Positions 39,101-45,001 of a stretch of 64,000 bases of DNA are shown here, piece after piece (position 1 is the first letter of the stretch; each line of letters opens with the position of its first letter). The stretch spans positions 62,001-126,000 of the forward strand of contig WYBT01000063.1 of the NCBI GenBank assembly GCA_011525785.1, given 5' to 3'. The notes beneath the pieces are model-generated. The model worked only from the letters and a program-made list of their open reading frames with translations. It was not told the DNA's origin and did no database searches. Source of the DNA: Planctomycetaceae bacterium (GTDB lineage Bacteria > Planctomycetota > UBA1135 > GCA-002686595). The translations under genes were made by a program, and so were the position numbers.

Positions 39101-39670
39101 GATCCCTCGCCCGTGCGCCTGCCCGAGATCATGCCCAGCCTGCGCATCCGCCAGATGACGCCCTTTGGGAACATGCACGTGAAGATCTCGGTCGACCCGC
39201 AGCAGCACAAAGAGCGCGAGGTCTTCGCCCAGCTCGGAAAGGGCGGTGATGTCGCCAACTCCGATCTCGAAGCGATCTGTCGCTTGCTGTCGCTGTGGCT
39301 GCGCTCGAACGGCTCGCTCGAACTCGCCATGAAGCAACTCGAGGGCATCGGCTCCTCGCTCTCGGTGCCCACGCGCGACGGCCGCATCATGTCGCTGGGC
39401 GATGGTCTCGCCAAAGCGCTCGCACGCTACCTCGACGCCAAGCGCAAACACGGCCTGCACGCACTCCTGCTCGGCACCGCGAACCTCGACGCGCCCGCCG
39501 CGAGCGCGTCGTCCGCGGCAGCTCCGTCAACGCCGGCAGTTGCTCCTGCTTCCAACGGCCAACCGCGCCACATCGGCCACTACAAGATCCACTGCCCGCA
39601 GTGCGATGGGGAGTTGGCCTTCATGGAGGGCTGTGTGAAGTGCCACGGGTGTGGGTTTAGTCAGTGCTGA
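36173..39670 (+). CDS. nrdJ: Adenosylcobalamin-dependent (class II) ribonucleotide reductase precursor with intein
   Basis: A 1165-residue precursor; splicing out the 289-residue intein leaves 876 residues. The GTG at 36173 is chosen for its GGAGGA site 6 nt upstream; MAKASAEY at 36233 is an in-frame alternative. Extein motifs are FMPNSPTLMNAG, KAGGGTGFSFSRLRP, RRGANMGILRVDHPD, CGEQPLHPYDSCNLGSINL with the thiyl-radical Cys, and APTGTISIIADCSGGIEP. A TSCPD-like region lies near LGKGGDVANSDLEAICRLL. The C-terminal zinc-ribbon-like tail is CPQCDGELAFMEG..CHGCGFSQC, which can re-reduce the active site. It makes deoxyribonucleotides without an oxygen-dependent partner subunit. I see no cobalamin riboswitch in the short upstream gap. 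Confidence 0.95.
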   Translation: MNFGVAASQSKSQQTTSENVMAKASAEYVAAVQRMKPDAAQAALDAVEPPRELGEPQLTENALKVLSQRYLKKDLATGKPNETPRQLFWRVATHIARPELTFPGGTPQKALARAAEFYDLMARKLFMPNSPTLMNAGREMGMLSACFVLPVEDSIEGIFDSIKATALIQKAGGGTGFSFSRLRPQGDVVASSGGTTEGPLSFIQVFSKATDAIQQGAFRRGANMGILRVDHPDVVRFIEFKDDLSKLQNYNISVTVTDKFIAELRSNPEQHHQVQNPRSKAWSKLEKRGSDGKATGEFWTVGEIWNLIIEHAWRTGEPGVVFIDRINARNPIKNVGLIEATNPCVTADTWVHTAEGPRQVSELIGRHFVARVDGCDFASGPEGFFRTATKDVLRLETVEGHALRLTADHRVRRVVRRTRDVLQSEWCAAGDLRPGDELVLSNHRAAREWAGMHNADERGARQSRVASSTAASSVALHTSSRTRTSGSVVGLRDCERTSSGSYVRMLRTLFDDAAQVQLEEGNVAIELQLDSSENCSSAQRMLLRLGIASSVSGTTLRITDDNLREFQGVVGFSDTDKAVRLETLLESDGRALNRERFVARVARVMPDGCEDVYDVQVPGANCFDANGLIAHNCGEQPLHPYDSCNLGSINLGLFVSGEGAQAKFDWDAYKAVIHTTTRFLDNVIEANKYPLPAIDKMSKTTRRIGLGVMGFADALFKLGLAYNSPEGCAFGEEVMRVMNDESHNASEELAKERGPFPAWEGSDWQKQGRKLRNSYTTTVAPTGTISIIADCSGGIEPMFSLAFIRQVMKDTSGKPTVMREVNYVFEEHARRAGLWSEELLEKLLEQGTLEQLDVPHDFKRVFVTARDISPQWHMRMQAAFQRHCDSSISKTINFPHEATVDEVRAIYELAIDLDVKGVTVYRDGCRDVQPMALKGSTSRKEGEGAPANATAAAEPAAAPAREPALSDTAIIPSVKLDPSPVRLPEIMPSLRIRQMTPFGNMHVKISVDPQQHKEREVFAQLGKGGDVANSDLEAICRLLSLWLRSNGSLELAMKQLEGIGSSLSVPTRDGRIMSLGDGLAKALARYLDAKRKHGLHALLLGTANLDAPAASASSAAAPSTPAVAPASNGQPRHIGHYKIHCPQCDGELAFMEGCVKCHGCGFSQC
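37202..38068 (+). other. Intein within NrdJ, homing endonuclease apparently decayed
   Basis: A 289-residue in-frame insertion (precursor residues 344-632) between NP and CGEQPL of the reductase active-site block. Splicing motifs are intact. Cys1 begins CVTADTWVHTAEGPRQ (block A). LRLTADHRV carries the TxxH of block B. The C-terminal VYDVQVPGANCFDANGLIAHN ends in His-Asn (blocks F and G), followed by the extein Cys. The +1 nucleophile is the catalytic cysteine itself. The middle keeps the C-terminal half of a LAGLIDADG enzyme (QRMLLRLGIASSV, FQGVVGFSDTDKAVRL). The first LAGLIDADG motif is missing and the second reads LFDDAAQV instead of LF.aDG.v, so the endonuclease is probably dead. Confidence 0.9.
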
Positions 39671-39721
39671 TGTCGACCCTCAGTACCACCCCACATTCGT
39701 GACACTCTACTGGAGACTCCC

Positions 39722-40570
39722 ATGAGCCTTCTGGTTGCTGGCCAGGAAGTCGACGCTGCTCGGGCGTCGATCAACAAACGCCTCCAAGAGCTTACGGTAC
39801 TCACATCCGCAGTCGTGCGATTCGACGCGCCAGAGGTTCGTACCTGGGAGTCCGCTGTATCTCAGACAATCGAGCAGTACTTCCGCCCCGGCACCACGCC
39901 ATACCAACGGTTCTTTCAGTTTCGATTCATCAGATTCGGCTCTAGTTCCGCCGCTGATCAGTACTACCAAGAGCAATACCAATCTGCGGTGGTACGCGCC
40001 CGCGCAGATCTCATCGCAGTGCTCAATCACTTGATGGAGGATGCGCACAGTCTTATTCGTGATTCCGACGGATCGGCGACCCCCGAGAAATCTACAAAAC
40101 GCGTTTTCGTGGTGCACGGACACGACACGCAGCTGCGAGATCGTGTGGAGATCCTTCTCCATCGCGGAGGGTTGGAGCCCGTAATACTAGCGAACGAGCC
40201 GAATCGCGGACGCACGCTCATCGACAAGTTCATGGAGCACGCATCCGAGGCTCAGGCCGCCGTGGTCTTGCTGACTGGAGACGATCGTGGGTGCGCGAGG
40301 TCGGCTATCGACGCCCTGCCGCTCAAGTCGAAAGCGGTGGCGCTTCTGAGACCGCGTGCCAGACAGAATGTCGTGTTCGAATTGGGGTACTTTGCTGCCA
40401 AGCTCGGTAAGGCGCGCGTGATCGCTGTTTGCGATTCGAAAGTGGAGATCCCTTCTGACTATTCGGGCGTTCTCTACCTAACAGCTGACGCCTCTTTGGA
40501 GGCGACCTTGGTGCGCGAACTCCACGCTCTCGACCTTCCGATCGATCCGACTCGAGCCATGCCTAAGTGA
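39722..40570 (+). CDS. TIR-like nucleotide-binding protein (PF10137 / CAP12-type TIR)
   Basis: A 282-residue protein with GGAG 7 nt upstream of its ATG. The N-terminal ~120 residues are mostly helical with an aromatic stretch (YFRPGTTPYQRFFQFRF) and no known motif. Residues of about 126-275 match the TIR-like family: KRVFVVHGHD, ANEPNRGRTLIDKF, AAVVLLTGDDRG, RARQNVVFELGYFAAKLGK (candidate catalytic Glu220) and EIPSDYSGVLYLT. Related TIR domains act as NAD-degrading effectors in anti-phage systems. Base composition is visibly more A/T-rich than its neighbours, suggesting transfer. It is coupled by GTGA to a GHKL-ATPase-like gene and no cyclase gene is present, so the trigger is unknown. Confidence 0.85.
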   Translation: MSLLVAGQEVDAARASINKRLQELTVLTSAVVRFDAPEVRTWESAVSQTIEQYFRPGTTPYQRFFQFRFIRFGSSSAADQYYQEQYQSAVVRARADLIAVLNHLMEDAHSLIRDSDGSATPEKSTKRVFVVHGHDTQLRDRVEILLHRGGLEPVILANEPNRGRTLIDKFMEHASEAQAAVVLLTGDDRGCARSAIDALPLKSKAVALLRPRARQNVVFELGYFAAKLGKARVIAVCDSKVEIPSDYSGVLYLTADASLEATLVRELHALDLPIDPTRAMPK

Positions 40571-41535
40571 GGACGACAGGAGTACGGTGTCAAGCACTCC
40601 CCTCCACGCCACGACTTCCCCCAGCTCGCACGGGTCACTTCTCTGTGCGGCGCAACGCTCTTAGGATCGTGCGCGTGGACCGCCTGCAACTACCCGCATC
40701 GCTCGACGCGAGCACGCTCTCCGAGTGGACATCCGCTTGGGTTGCCGTGGACGAAGCCGTTTCGCTCGCCATCCACGTACCCGGCAACGCCTTCTACCGG
40801 CCCATCGCTCTGGCCGCGCTCGCCGCCTGCGTTGCCGATCGTGTCGATCGCGGATTGCCCACGCTCTTCGAAACCGACGATCCTGGGTCGAACGTGTGGC
40901 GCTACATGCAGCGCATCGACTTCTTCGGTGCGCTTGGCATTGAACTACCCGAGTCCTTCGAGCGGCATCCCCCTGACGGTCGCTTCGCGCCCCTGGTTCG
41001 ACTCCGCGACCTTTCTACAGCGCGGCGTCACGCCGATGCGCTCTCCGAATTCCTCGAAAGCCAACTCCCCACGCTCGCGCCCAGCCCCGCGCGCATGGCG
41101 CGCTTCGTCATGGAAGAGCTGGGCGCGAACATCGTTCAGCACTCGGCTCGGCCACAGACAGGTTTCGGGCTCGCTCAGGCGTTCCCCAAGCTCGGGCGGT
41201 TCGAGCTGGCGTTCGCCGATCGTGGCGTCGGATTCGCGGCGAGCTTGCAGCGCAACCCAGAGCTCGCAGGCCGCATCCACAGCGACGCCGAAGCGCTCCA
41301 GATCGCGCTCGCGCCCGGCGTGTCCGGTGTTGGGGACCCACGGCGCAACATGGGCTTCGGCCTGAAGCTGCTTTCGAGCTTCTCGGACCACCTCGGCGCC
41401 GATCTGTGGATCGCGTCCGGCGACTCCGTGCTGCATCGCCGCAACTCGGTGGGCAGCGGGCGGATGTCGACGGTGCTCGCCACGCCGCGCTGGCGCGGAA
41501 CGTGGGTCTGCCTCGACGCGCCGATTCCGCAGTAG
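40567..41535 (+). CDS. GHKL-type ATP-binding protein coupled to the TIR-like gene
   Basis: A 322-residue protein if the GTG overlapping the upstream stop is used. A GTG at 40675 with AGGA 8 nt upstream is a good alternative that drops 36 unremarkable residues. The C-terminal half has the three Bergerat-fold boxes: N-box FVMEELGANIVQHS (about 180-193), G1 box AFADRGVGF (215-223) and G2 box NMGFGLKLL (about 261-269). The N-terminal half (about 38-165) is an alpha/beta region of the kind found in front of anti-sigma-factor/HATPase-like proteins; I recognise no catalytic motif. It lacks a His-kinase dimerisation domain and membrane segments. It may be an ATP-dependent regulator or sensor partner of the TIR-like protein; this is inferred from coupling only. 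Confidence 0.7.
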   Translation: MRTTGVRCQALPSTPRLPPARTGHFSVRRNALRIVRVDRLQLPASLDASTLSEWTSAWVAVDEAVSLAIHVPGNAFYRPIALAALAACVADRVDRGLPTLFETDDPGSNVWRYMQRIDFFGALGIELPESFERHPPDGRFAPLVRLRDLSTARRHADALSEFLESQLPTLAPSPARMARFVMEELGANIVQHSARPQTGFGLAQAFPKLGRFELAFADRGVGFAASLQRNPELAGRIHSDAEALQIALAPGVSGVGDPRRNMGFGLKLLSSFSDHLGADLWIASGDSVLHRRNSVGSGRMSTVLATPRWRGTWVCLDAPIPQ

Positions 41536-41624
41536 CGCGCGTGCGCCGCGCTGGGTTTCCGGATGGGTGGCGTGGACCCTCAGACTGGGCGCAGGCACCG
41601 GGCGAGGCTGCCCCGGCCTGTCTC

Positions 41625-41657
41625 GGCGCCCCCGGAATGGGATCCCCGGGAGGCGCC
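41625..41657 (+). terminator. GC-rich hairpin after the ATPase-like gene
   Basis: GGCGCC at 41625-41630 pairs with GGCGCC at 41652-41657, and inner CCCGG/CCGGG segments extend the stem with one mismatch and a small bulge around an AATGGGAT loop. It lies 90 bp after the plus-strand stop at 41535. There is no T-run, so terminator function is uncertain. Confidence 0.35.
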
Positions 41658-41704
41658 ACCTGCCAGCCCCGTGGGGTGGGCGACCGATAGATGCCGTGCT
41701 AGAT

Positions 41705-41733
41705 TTGAATTCGACCCGAATTCCGTTTGATAA
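41705..41733 (+). promoter_or_regulatory. Promoter with embedded operator palindrome of the antitoxin-toxin operon
   Basis: TTGAAT (41705-41710) and TGATAA (41728-41733) are separated by 17 bp, a sigma-70-like layout. The perfect palindrome GAATTCG-ACC-CGAATTC at 41707-41723 overlaps the -35 region. Antitoxins of the Phd/YefM family repress their own operon by binding such palindromes. The -10 lies only about 10 nt before the start codon, implying a very short leader. Confidence 0.5.
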
Positions 41734-41743
41734 AGGCCGCGCC

Positions 41744-42043
41744 ATGCTCGACGTCAGCCAAGACATCCACTCACTCACCGAGTTCAAGACCAGGACCCCG
41801 GAGTTCCTCGCGCGGCTCCAGCAGAGCGAACGCGCGGTCCTCCTGACAGTGAATGGAAAGGCCGAGGTCGCGGTGATGAGCGCCGCGACGTTCCAACACG
41901 TGCTGGAGGCGCTTCGCACCCTCGAAGCGATCCGCGGGATCGAGGCGGGCCTGGAGGACATGAAAGCGGGTCGCACGAGGCCCGCTGACGACTTCTTCGC
42001 GGAGCTGCGAAGGAAGCGAGGTCTCCCGGAGCGGCCGGAGTGA
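41744..42043 (+). CDS. Phd/YefM-family antitoxin
   Basis: A 99-residue protein starting at the ATG after a weak AAAGG site. The N-terminal DNA-binding and dimerisation part follows the family pattern: LDVSQDIHSLTEFKTRTPEFLARL, then VLLTVNGKAEVAVMSAATFQ (about 36-57). The C-terminal half (about 60-99) is the charged toxin-neutralising segment. Its stop overlaps the GTG start of the ParE/RelE-type toxin frame. The upstream palindrome is its likely operator. Because the toxin frame is broken, this antitoxin may now be an orphan or may neutralise toxins encoded elsewhere. Confidence 0.9.
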   Translation: MLDVSQDIHSLTEFKTRTPEFLARLQQSERAVLLTVNGKAEVAVMSAATFQHVLEALRTLEAIRGIEAGLEDMKAGRTRPADDFFAELRRKRGLPERPE

Positions 42044-42365
42044 CGTACCGGGTGCGGACGACTCAGCGTGCCGAGGCGGACGCTGAGGCGATGTACCTCT
42101 GGATCGCGGAGCACGAAGCGCAGCCGCTCAACGCGCTGCGTTGGCTGGATGGGCTCCAAGACGCCATCGCCTCGCTGCGCGAGCATCCGCTGCGATGCCC
42201 ACGCGCGCCCGAGACCGCCCACTTCGACGCTGGGTTCGCCAGCTCCTCTTCCACAGTCATCGAGTGCTGTTCGTCGTCGAGGGCGAGGACGTGGTCGTGC
42301 TGCACATCCGGCACGCGAGCCGCCTGCCGGCGACGGATGAGGACCTCGCAGGCGCTGAGGACTAG
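42040..42365 (+). pseudogene. Frameshifted ParE/RelE-type toxin
   Basis: The GTG at 42040 overlaps the antitoxin stop. The first frame reads YRVRTTQRAEADAEAMYLWI and RWLDGLQDAIASLREHPLRC, a normal ParE/RelE N-terminus, as far as HFDAG at about 42234. The rest of the toxin continues in another frame: VRQLLFHSHRVLFVVEGEDV and VLHIRHASRLPATDEDL, to a TAG at 42363-42365. Adding back one base near 42232-42234 (turning GCTGGGTTCGC into GCTGNGGTTCGC) restores a full-length toxin of about 108 residues. The original frame otherwise stays open for 1.5 kb only because stop codons are rare at this GC content. Either a natural inactivation or a sequencing error. Confidence 0.85.
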
Positions 42366-42500
42366 GAACAGTGGCGGCGAAGGGTGGACGACGCCCAAGT
42401 CAAGCCGCTCGGGAGCGATGCATCGTCGGTGGCGTCGCCAACGGCCGGGAAGAGGAGACAAAGGTCGTCCTCGGAAGAGCGCAATGAGCCCGGCCGGTTC

Positions 42501-42561
42501 GGAAACGTGTGTTTCCCAGCGCGCGGCTAAGGAAACAGATCGGCGGAGGAGTTTCCTTAGC
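42501..42561. terminator. Paired hairpins between convergent toxin and propeller genes
   Basis: GGAAAC-GTGT-GTTTCC (42501-42516) is a perfect 6-bp stem with a 4-nt loop. It is followed by an 11-bp inverted repeat, GCTAAGGAAAC at 42526-42536 and GTTTCCTTAGC at 42551-42561, with a 14-nt loop. The GGAAAC core is shared. The position between converging genes fits a bidirectional terminator. Confidence 0.45.
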
Positions 42562-42648
42562 GGGAGTGGTAGCCGCGTTGGCGGGCCTTTCCGCGGGAGC
42601 GCCGGTTTCGACTCGGGGGGACTCGCGTCGGCGGACGCGCGGCCGTCG

Positions 42649-43848
42649 TCACGGACGGAAGCGCTCGAACGACTTGCCGTTGAGGCGGTAGGGCCCGTGC
42701 TCGTGCGTGCCCAGCCACAGGCCGCCGCGGTTGTCGGTGTAGATCGAGAACATCGTGATGTCGGCGCCCGAGGCGTCCTTCAGCGGGTAGTGCGTGAGCT
42801 TCGCGCCGTCGTACTCGAACACGCCGCCGGCGTGGGTCGCCATCCACAGGTGGCCGCGCGCGTCCTGCGTGATCGACATGAAGTAGAAGAAGGGCTCGGT
42901 GAGGCCGACGCTCGACACATCGATGCCGGGCTTGCGCGAATAGGCGATGGCCCCCGGCGTGTGCTTCGACGTGTCGCGCGACTCCAGCGCGAAGCGAAAC
43001 TGCGTGTTGCAGATCCAAAAGTCGCCGTCGCGATCCTCGATGATCGATCGAATGCCGAACAACGCTTCGCGCGGCAGTTCGGAGAGGTGGGACTCGTACA
43101 TCCACTCGCGCGTCTGGCCGTCGAAGCGACAGACGCCAAGAGTCGCCGTGCCGAACCAAATGTGACCGCGGCGATCGGTGTAGACGCACCAGACGTCGTA
43201 CGGATTCCACGGCGCGTTCGGGTACCGCAGGCGCCAAGGGGCCTCTTGCGGACTCTTGGTGAACTGCAGCGCGTACAACGTCTTGCCGTCGTAGCGGCAT
43301 GGGCCCTTCGGACCGCTAAAGCCTCGAATCCACACGTCGCTCGCCTCGAGCACCCAGCCCTCGTCGGGAGACTGCATCTCCGTCGCCGGCAACGTGACGA
43401 AACGCTCTCCATCGAAGCGACTCACACCGCCGTTGGTGCTGATGAGGATGTGGCCGGTGGGTTCGTGCTGCTGAATTCCGCGCACCTGATCGTGGCTGAG
43501 GCCGTGCTCAGTCGTGAAGCGCGTGATCGTCTTGCCGTCGTAGCGACACACCCCGCGGCCATCGCTGCCGAACCAGTAGGCGCCGTCCTTGTCCTGGAAC
43601 ACCACCCAGCAACTGTCGTCGATCTCCGCGACGATCTCGCCGAGCGCTGCGGGCGCGTCGGAGGCCGAGGAAGAGGCGCGGGTCGAGTTCTGCGGTTGAT
43701 CGGGGCGGCCGCCCTTCTCGTCAGAGGGCTCGGACGCCGCGACGGTGCACGCCGCGAGCAACGCGGCGCACGCAACGGCCTCGAGTGCAATGATCGCGCG
43801 CCTCGCAGTGGGACTGTTCACGGGGACTCGCTGGAGTGAGCCTCTCAT
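42649..43848 (-). CDS. Lipoprotein with two-component-regulator-type propeller repeats
   Basis: A 399-residue protein with a lipoprotein signal peptide (ALEAVACAALLAAC, lipobox LAAC at about residue 34). A start at a GTG near 43824 would also keep it. The mature part is a beta-propeller of Reg_prop repeats: DGAYWFGSDGRGVCRYDG, GHILISTNGGVSRFDG, GHIWFGTATLGVCRFDG, GHLWMATHAGGVFEYDG and GGLWLGTHEHGPYRLNG. In other bacteria such repeats form the periplasmic sensor of hybrid histidine kinases. Here they stand alone without kinase or response regulator, so it is a surface or periplasmic binding protein of unknown ligand. It is divergent from the beta-lactamase gene (107 bp). Confidence 0.85.
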   Translation of the reverse strand: MRGSLQRVPVNSPTARRAIIALEAVACAALLAACTVAASEPSDEKGGRPDQPQNSTRASSSASDAPAALGEIVAEIDDSCWVVFQDKDGAYWFGSDGRGVCRYDGKTITRFTTEHGLSHDQVRGIQQHEPTGHILISTNGGVSRFDGERFVTLPATEMQSPDEGWVLEASDVWIRGFSGPKGPCRYDGKTLYALQFTKSPQEAPWRLRYPNAPWNPYDVWCVYTDRRGHIWFGTATLGVCRFDGQTREWMYESHLSELPREALFGIRSIIEDRDGDFWICNTQFRFALESRDTSKHTPGAIAYSRKPGIDVSSVGLTEPFFYFMSITQDARGHLWMATHAGGVFEYDGAKLTHYPLKDASGADITMFSIYTDNRGGLWLGTHEHGPYRLNGKSFERFRP

Positions 43849-43955
43849 GTCGCGCGAAGCTAGCGATCCGCTTCAACCCCGCGGGTCACTGGCGCGTAAC
43901 GAGCGCCTCGCCAGCGTTGCCGCGCCGGGCCGGCGCTGCTTATCGTCGCGCGCCC

Positions 43956-44903
43956 ATGAGCACCGCGCAGTTCGATCGCCGTTCCATCCTGCTGCTCGCC
44001 GCCGGCGCAGCGCTTGCGAGCTGTCACGCATCGCCGAACGAGGCGCGCACCGCGGAGTTCGAGCGTGAGCTCGCGCAGCTCGAAGGGAGCGGACGCCTCG
44101 GCGTCGCTGTGCTCGACACGCGCGACGGCAGCGTGTGCGGGCGAAGGCTCGACGAGCGCTTCGCACTGTGCTCGACCTTCAAGCTCGTGCTCGCAGCGAT
44201 GGTGCTCGAACGAGCCGCGCTCGGCGGACGAGCGCTCGATGAGCGAGTCAGCTTTGGGGCCGCGGACCTGGTCTCGCACGGTGCGGTCACACGCGCCGCG
44301 GTCGAAGCGGCGGCCGCGCGTGGTGCGAGCACGGCGGAGTTGAGCTTCGGCGAGTTGGCGCGTGCGGCGCAGACCTCGAGCGACGGCGTCGCTGCGAACC
44401 TGCTGTTGCGCCAGCTCGGCGGACCGGCGGCGCTCAACACGTACTGCCGCACTCATGGCGATGCGCTCACGCGACTCGATCGCTACGAGCCCGAGATGAA
44501 CGACGTGCGTCCCGGCGACGAGCGCGACACGACTACGCCGCGCGCGATGGCGCAGCTCGTCGGGCGTTTGCTTGGCGGCGCGCTCGCGCCCGCAGCGCGG
44601 GACACACTGCGTCAGTGGATGATCGAAACGACGACCGGCGCAGCACGCGTGCGCCGCGGACTGCCGAAGGATTGGCTCGCAGGCGACAAGACGGGCACCG
44701 GTGGCGGAGACGGCGTGACGGTCAAGTGCAACGACGTCGTGTGGATCGAGCCACCGGGCCGCGCCCCGCTCGTCGTCGCGGCGTACTACGACACGGGCGT
44801 CGTCGCGGAGTGGCCGAGCGACGCTGACCAAGCAGTGCTGGCCGAGGTCGGGCGCTGCGTGGCGCGTTTGGAGTCCGGTGCGAGAGCGCGCGTCTTGCGC
44901 TAG
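43956..44903 (+). CDS. Class A beta-lactamase with SDG motif
   Basis: A 315-residue protein. The ATG at 43956 gives a signal with a twin-arginine-like FDRRSILLLAAG and a lipobox LASC (Cys23). Class A elements are all present: STFK with nucleophile Ser73 and Lys76, SDG at 142-144 (Ambler 130-132), RYEPEMND with Glu178 (Ambler 166) and KTGTG at 245-249 (Ambler 234-238). Gly in place of Asn132 is unusual and is known from the Mycobacterium tuberculosis enzyme BlaC. It should hydrolyse beta-lactams by the acyl-serine mechanism on the outer face of the cytoplasmic membrane. No regulator gene (blaI/ampR type) is adjacent. Confidence 0.9.
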   Translation: MSTAQFDRRSILLLAAGAALASCHASPNEARTAEFERELAQLEGSGRLGVAVLDTRDGSVCGRRLDERFALCSTFKLVLAAMVLERAALGGRALDERVSFGAADLVSHGAVTRAAVEAAAARGASTAELSFGELARAAQTSSDGVAANLLLRQLGGPAALNTYCRTHGDALTRLDRYEPEMNDVRPGDERDTTTPRAMAQLVGRLLGGALAPAARDTLRQWMIETTTGAARVRRGLPKDWLAGDKTGTGGGDGVTVKCNDVVWIEPPGRAPLVVAAYYDTGVVAEWPSDADQAVLAEVGRCVARLESGARARVLR

Positions 44904-44939
44904 CCGTGCGCGCGCGGCGAGCGCGGAGTGAGCCGGTGT

Positions 44940-44978
44940 AACGTGGAAAAACTGCTCTGGCACCGTACTGCCGTACTG
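44940..44978. repeat. Solo half copy of the 102-bp palindromic element
   Basis: AACGTGGAAAAACTGCTCTG and the bases following to 44970 match 28 of 31 positions of the right arm of the element at 36074-36108. The outer end CCGTACTG is duplicated in tandem (44963-44970 and 44971-44978). No complementary arm is found. It lies between the convergent beta-lactamase and propeller-like genes. Confidence 0.7.
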
Positions 44979-45001
44979 TCGAGCGGTGCTGCGCGTGTGC
45001 G

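Noticed and set aside
35990-39460. Open frame of 1156 codons antisense to nrdJ
   Set aside because: It lies opposite a gene with strong family motifs and has an Arg/His/Val-rich composition typical of antisense frames at high GC; no motif is seen.
39722-40570. CBASS TIR-STING or Pycsar operon
   Set aside because: No nucleotide cyclase, STING or Cap-type gene is adjacent; only the TIR-like domain itself is present.
42228-42236. Programmed ribosomal frameshift in the toxin gene
   Set aside because: No slippery heptamer or downstream pseudoknot is evident at GCTGGGTTCGC, and a simple one-base deletion explains the data.
42040-43839. 599-codon plus-strand frame starting at the toxin start
   Set aside because: Only the first ~65 codons are toxin. 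Beyond the frameshift it runs through noncoding DNA and antisense to the propeller lipoprotein; it is open because stop codons are rare at this GC content.
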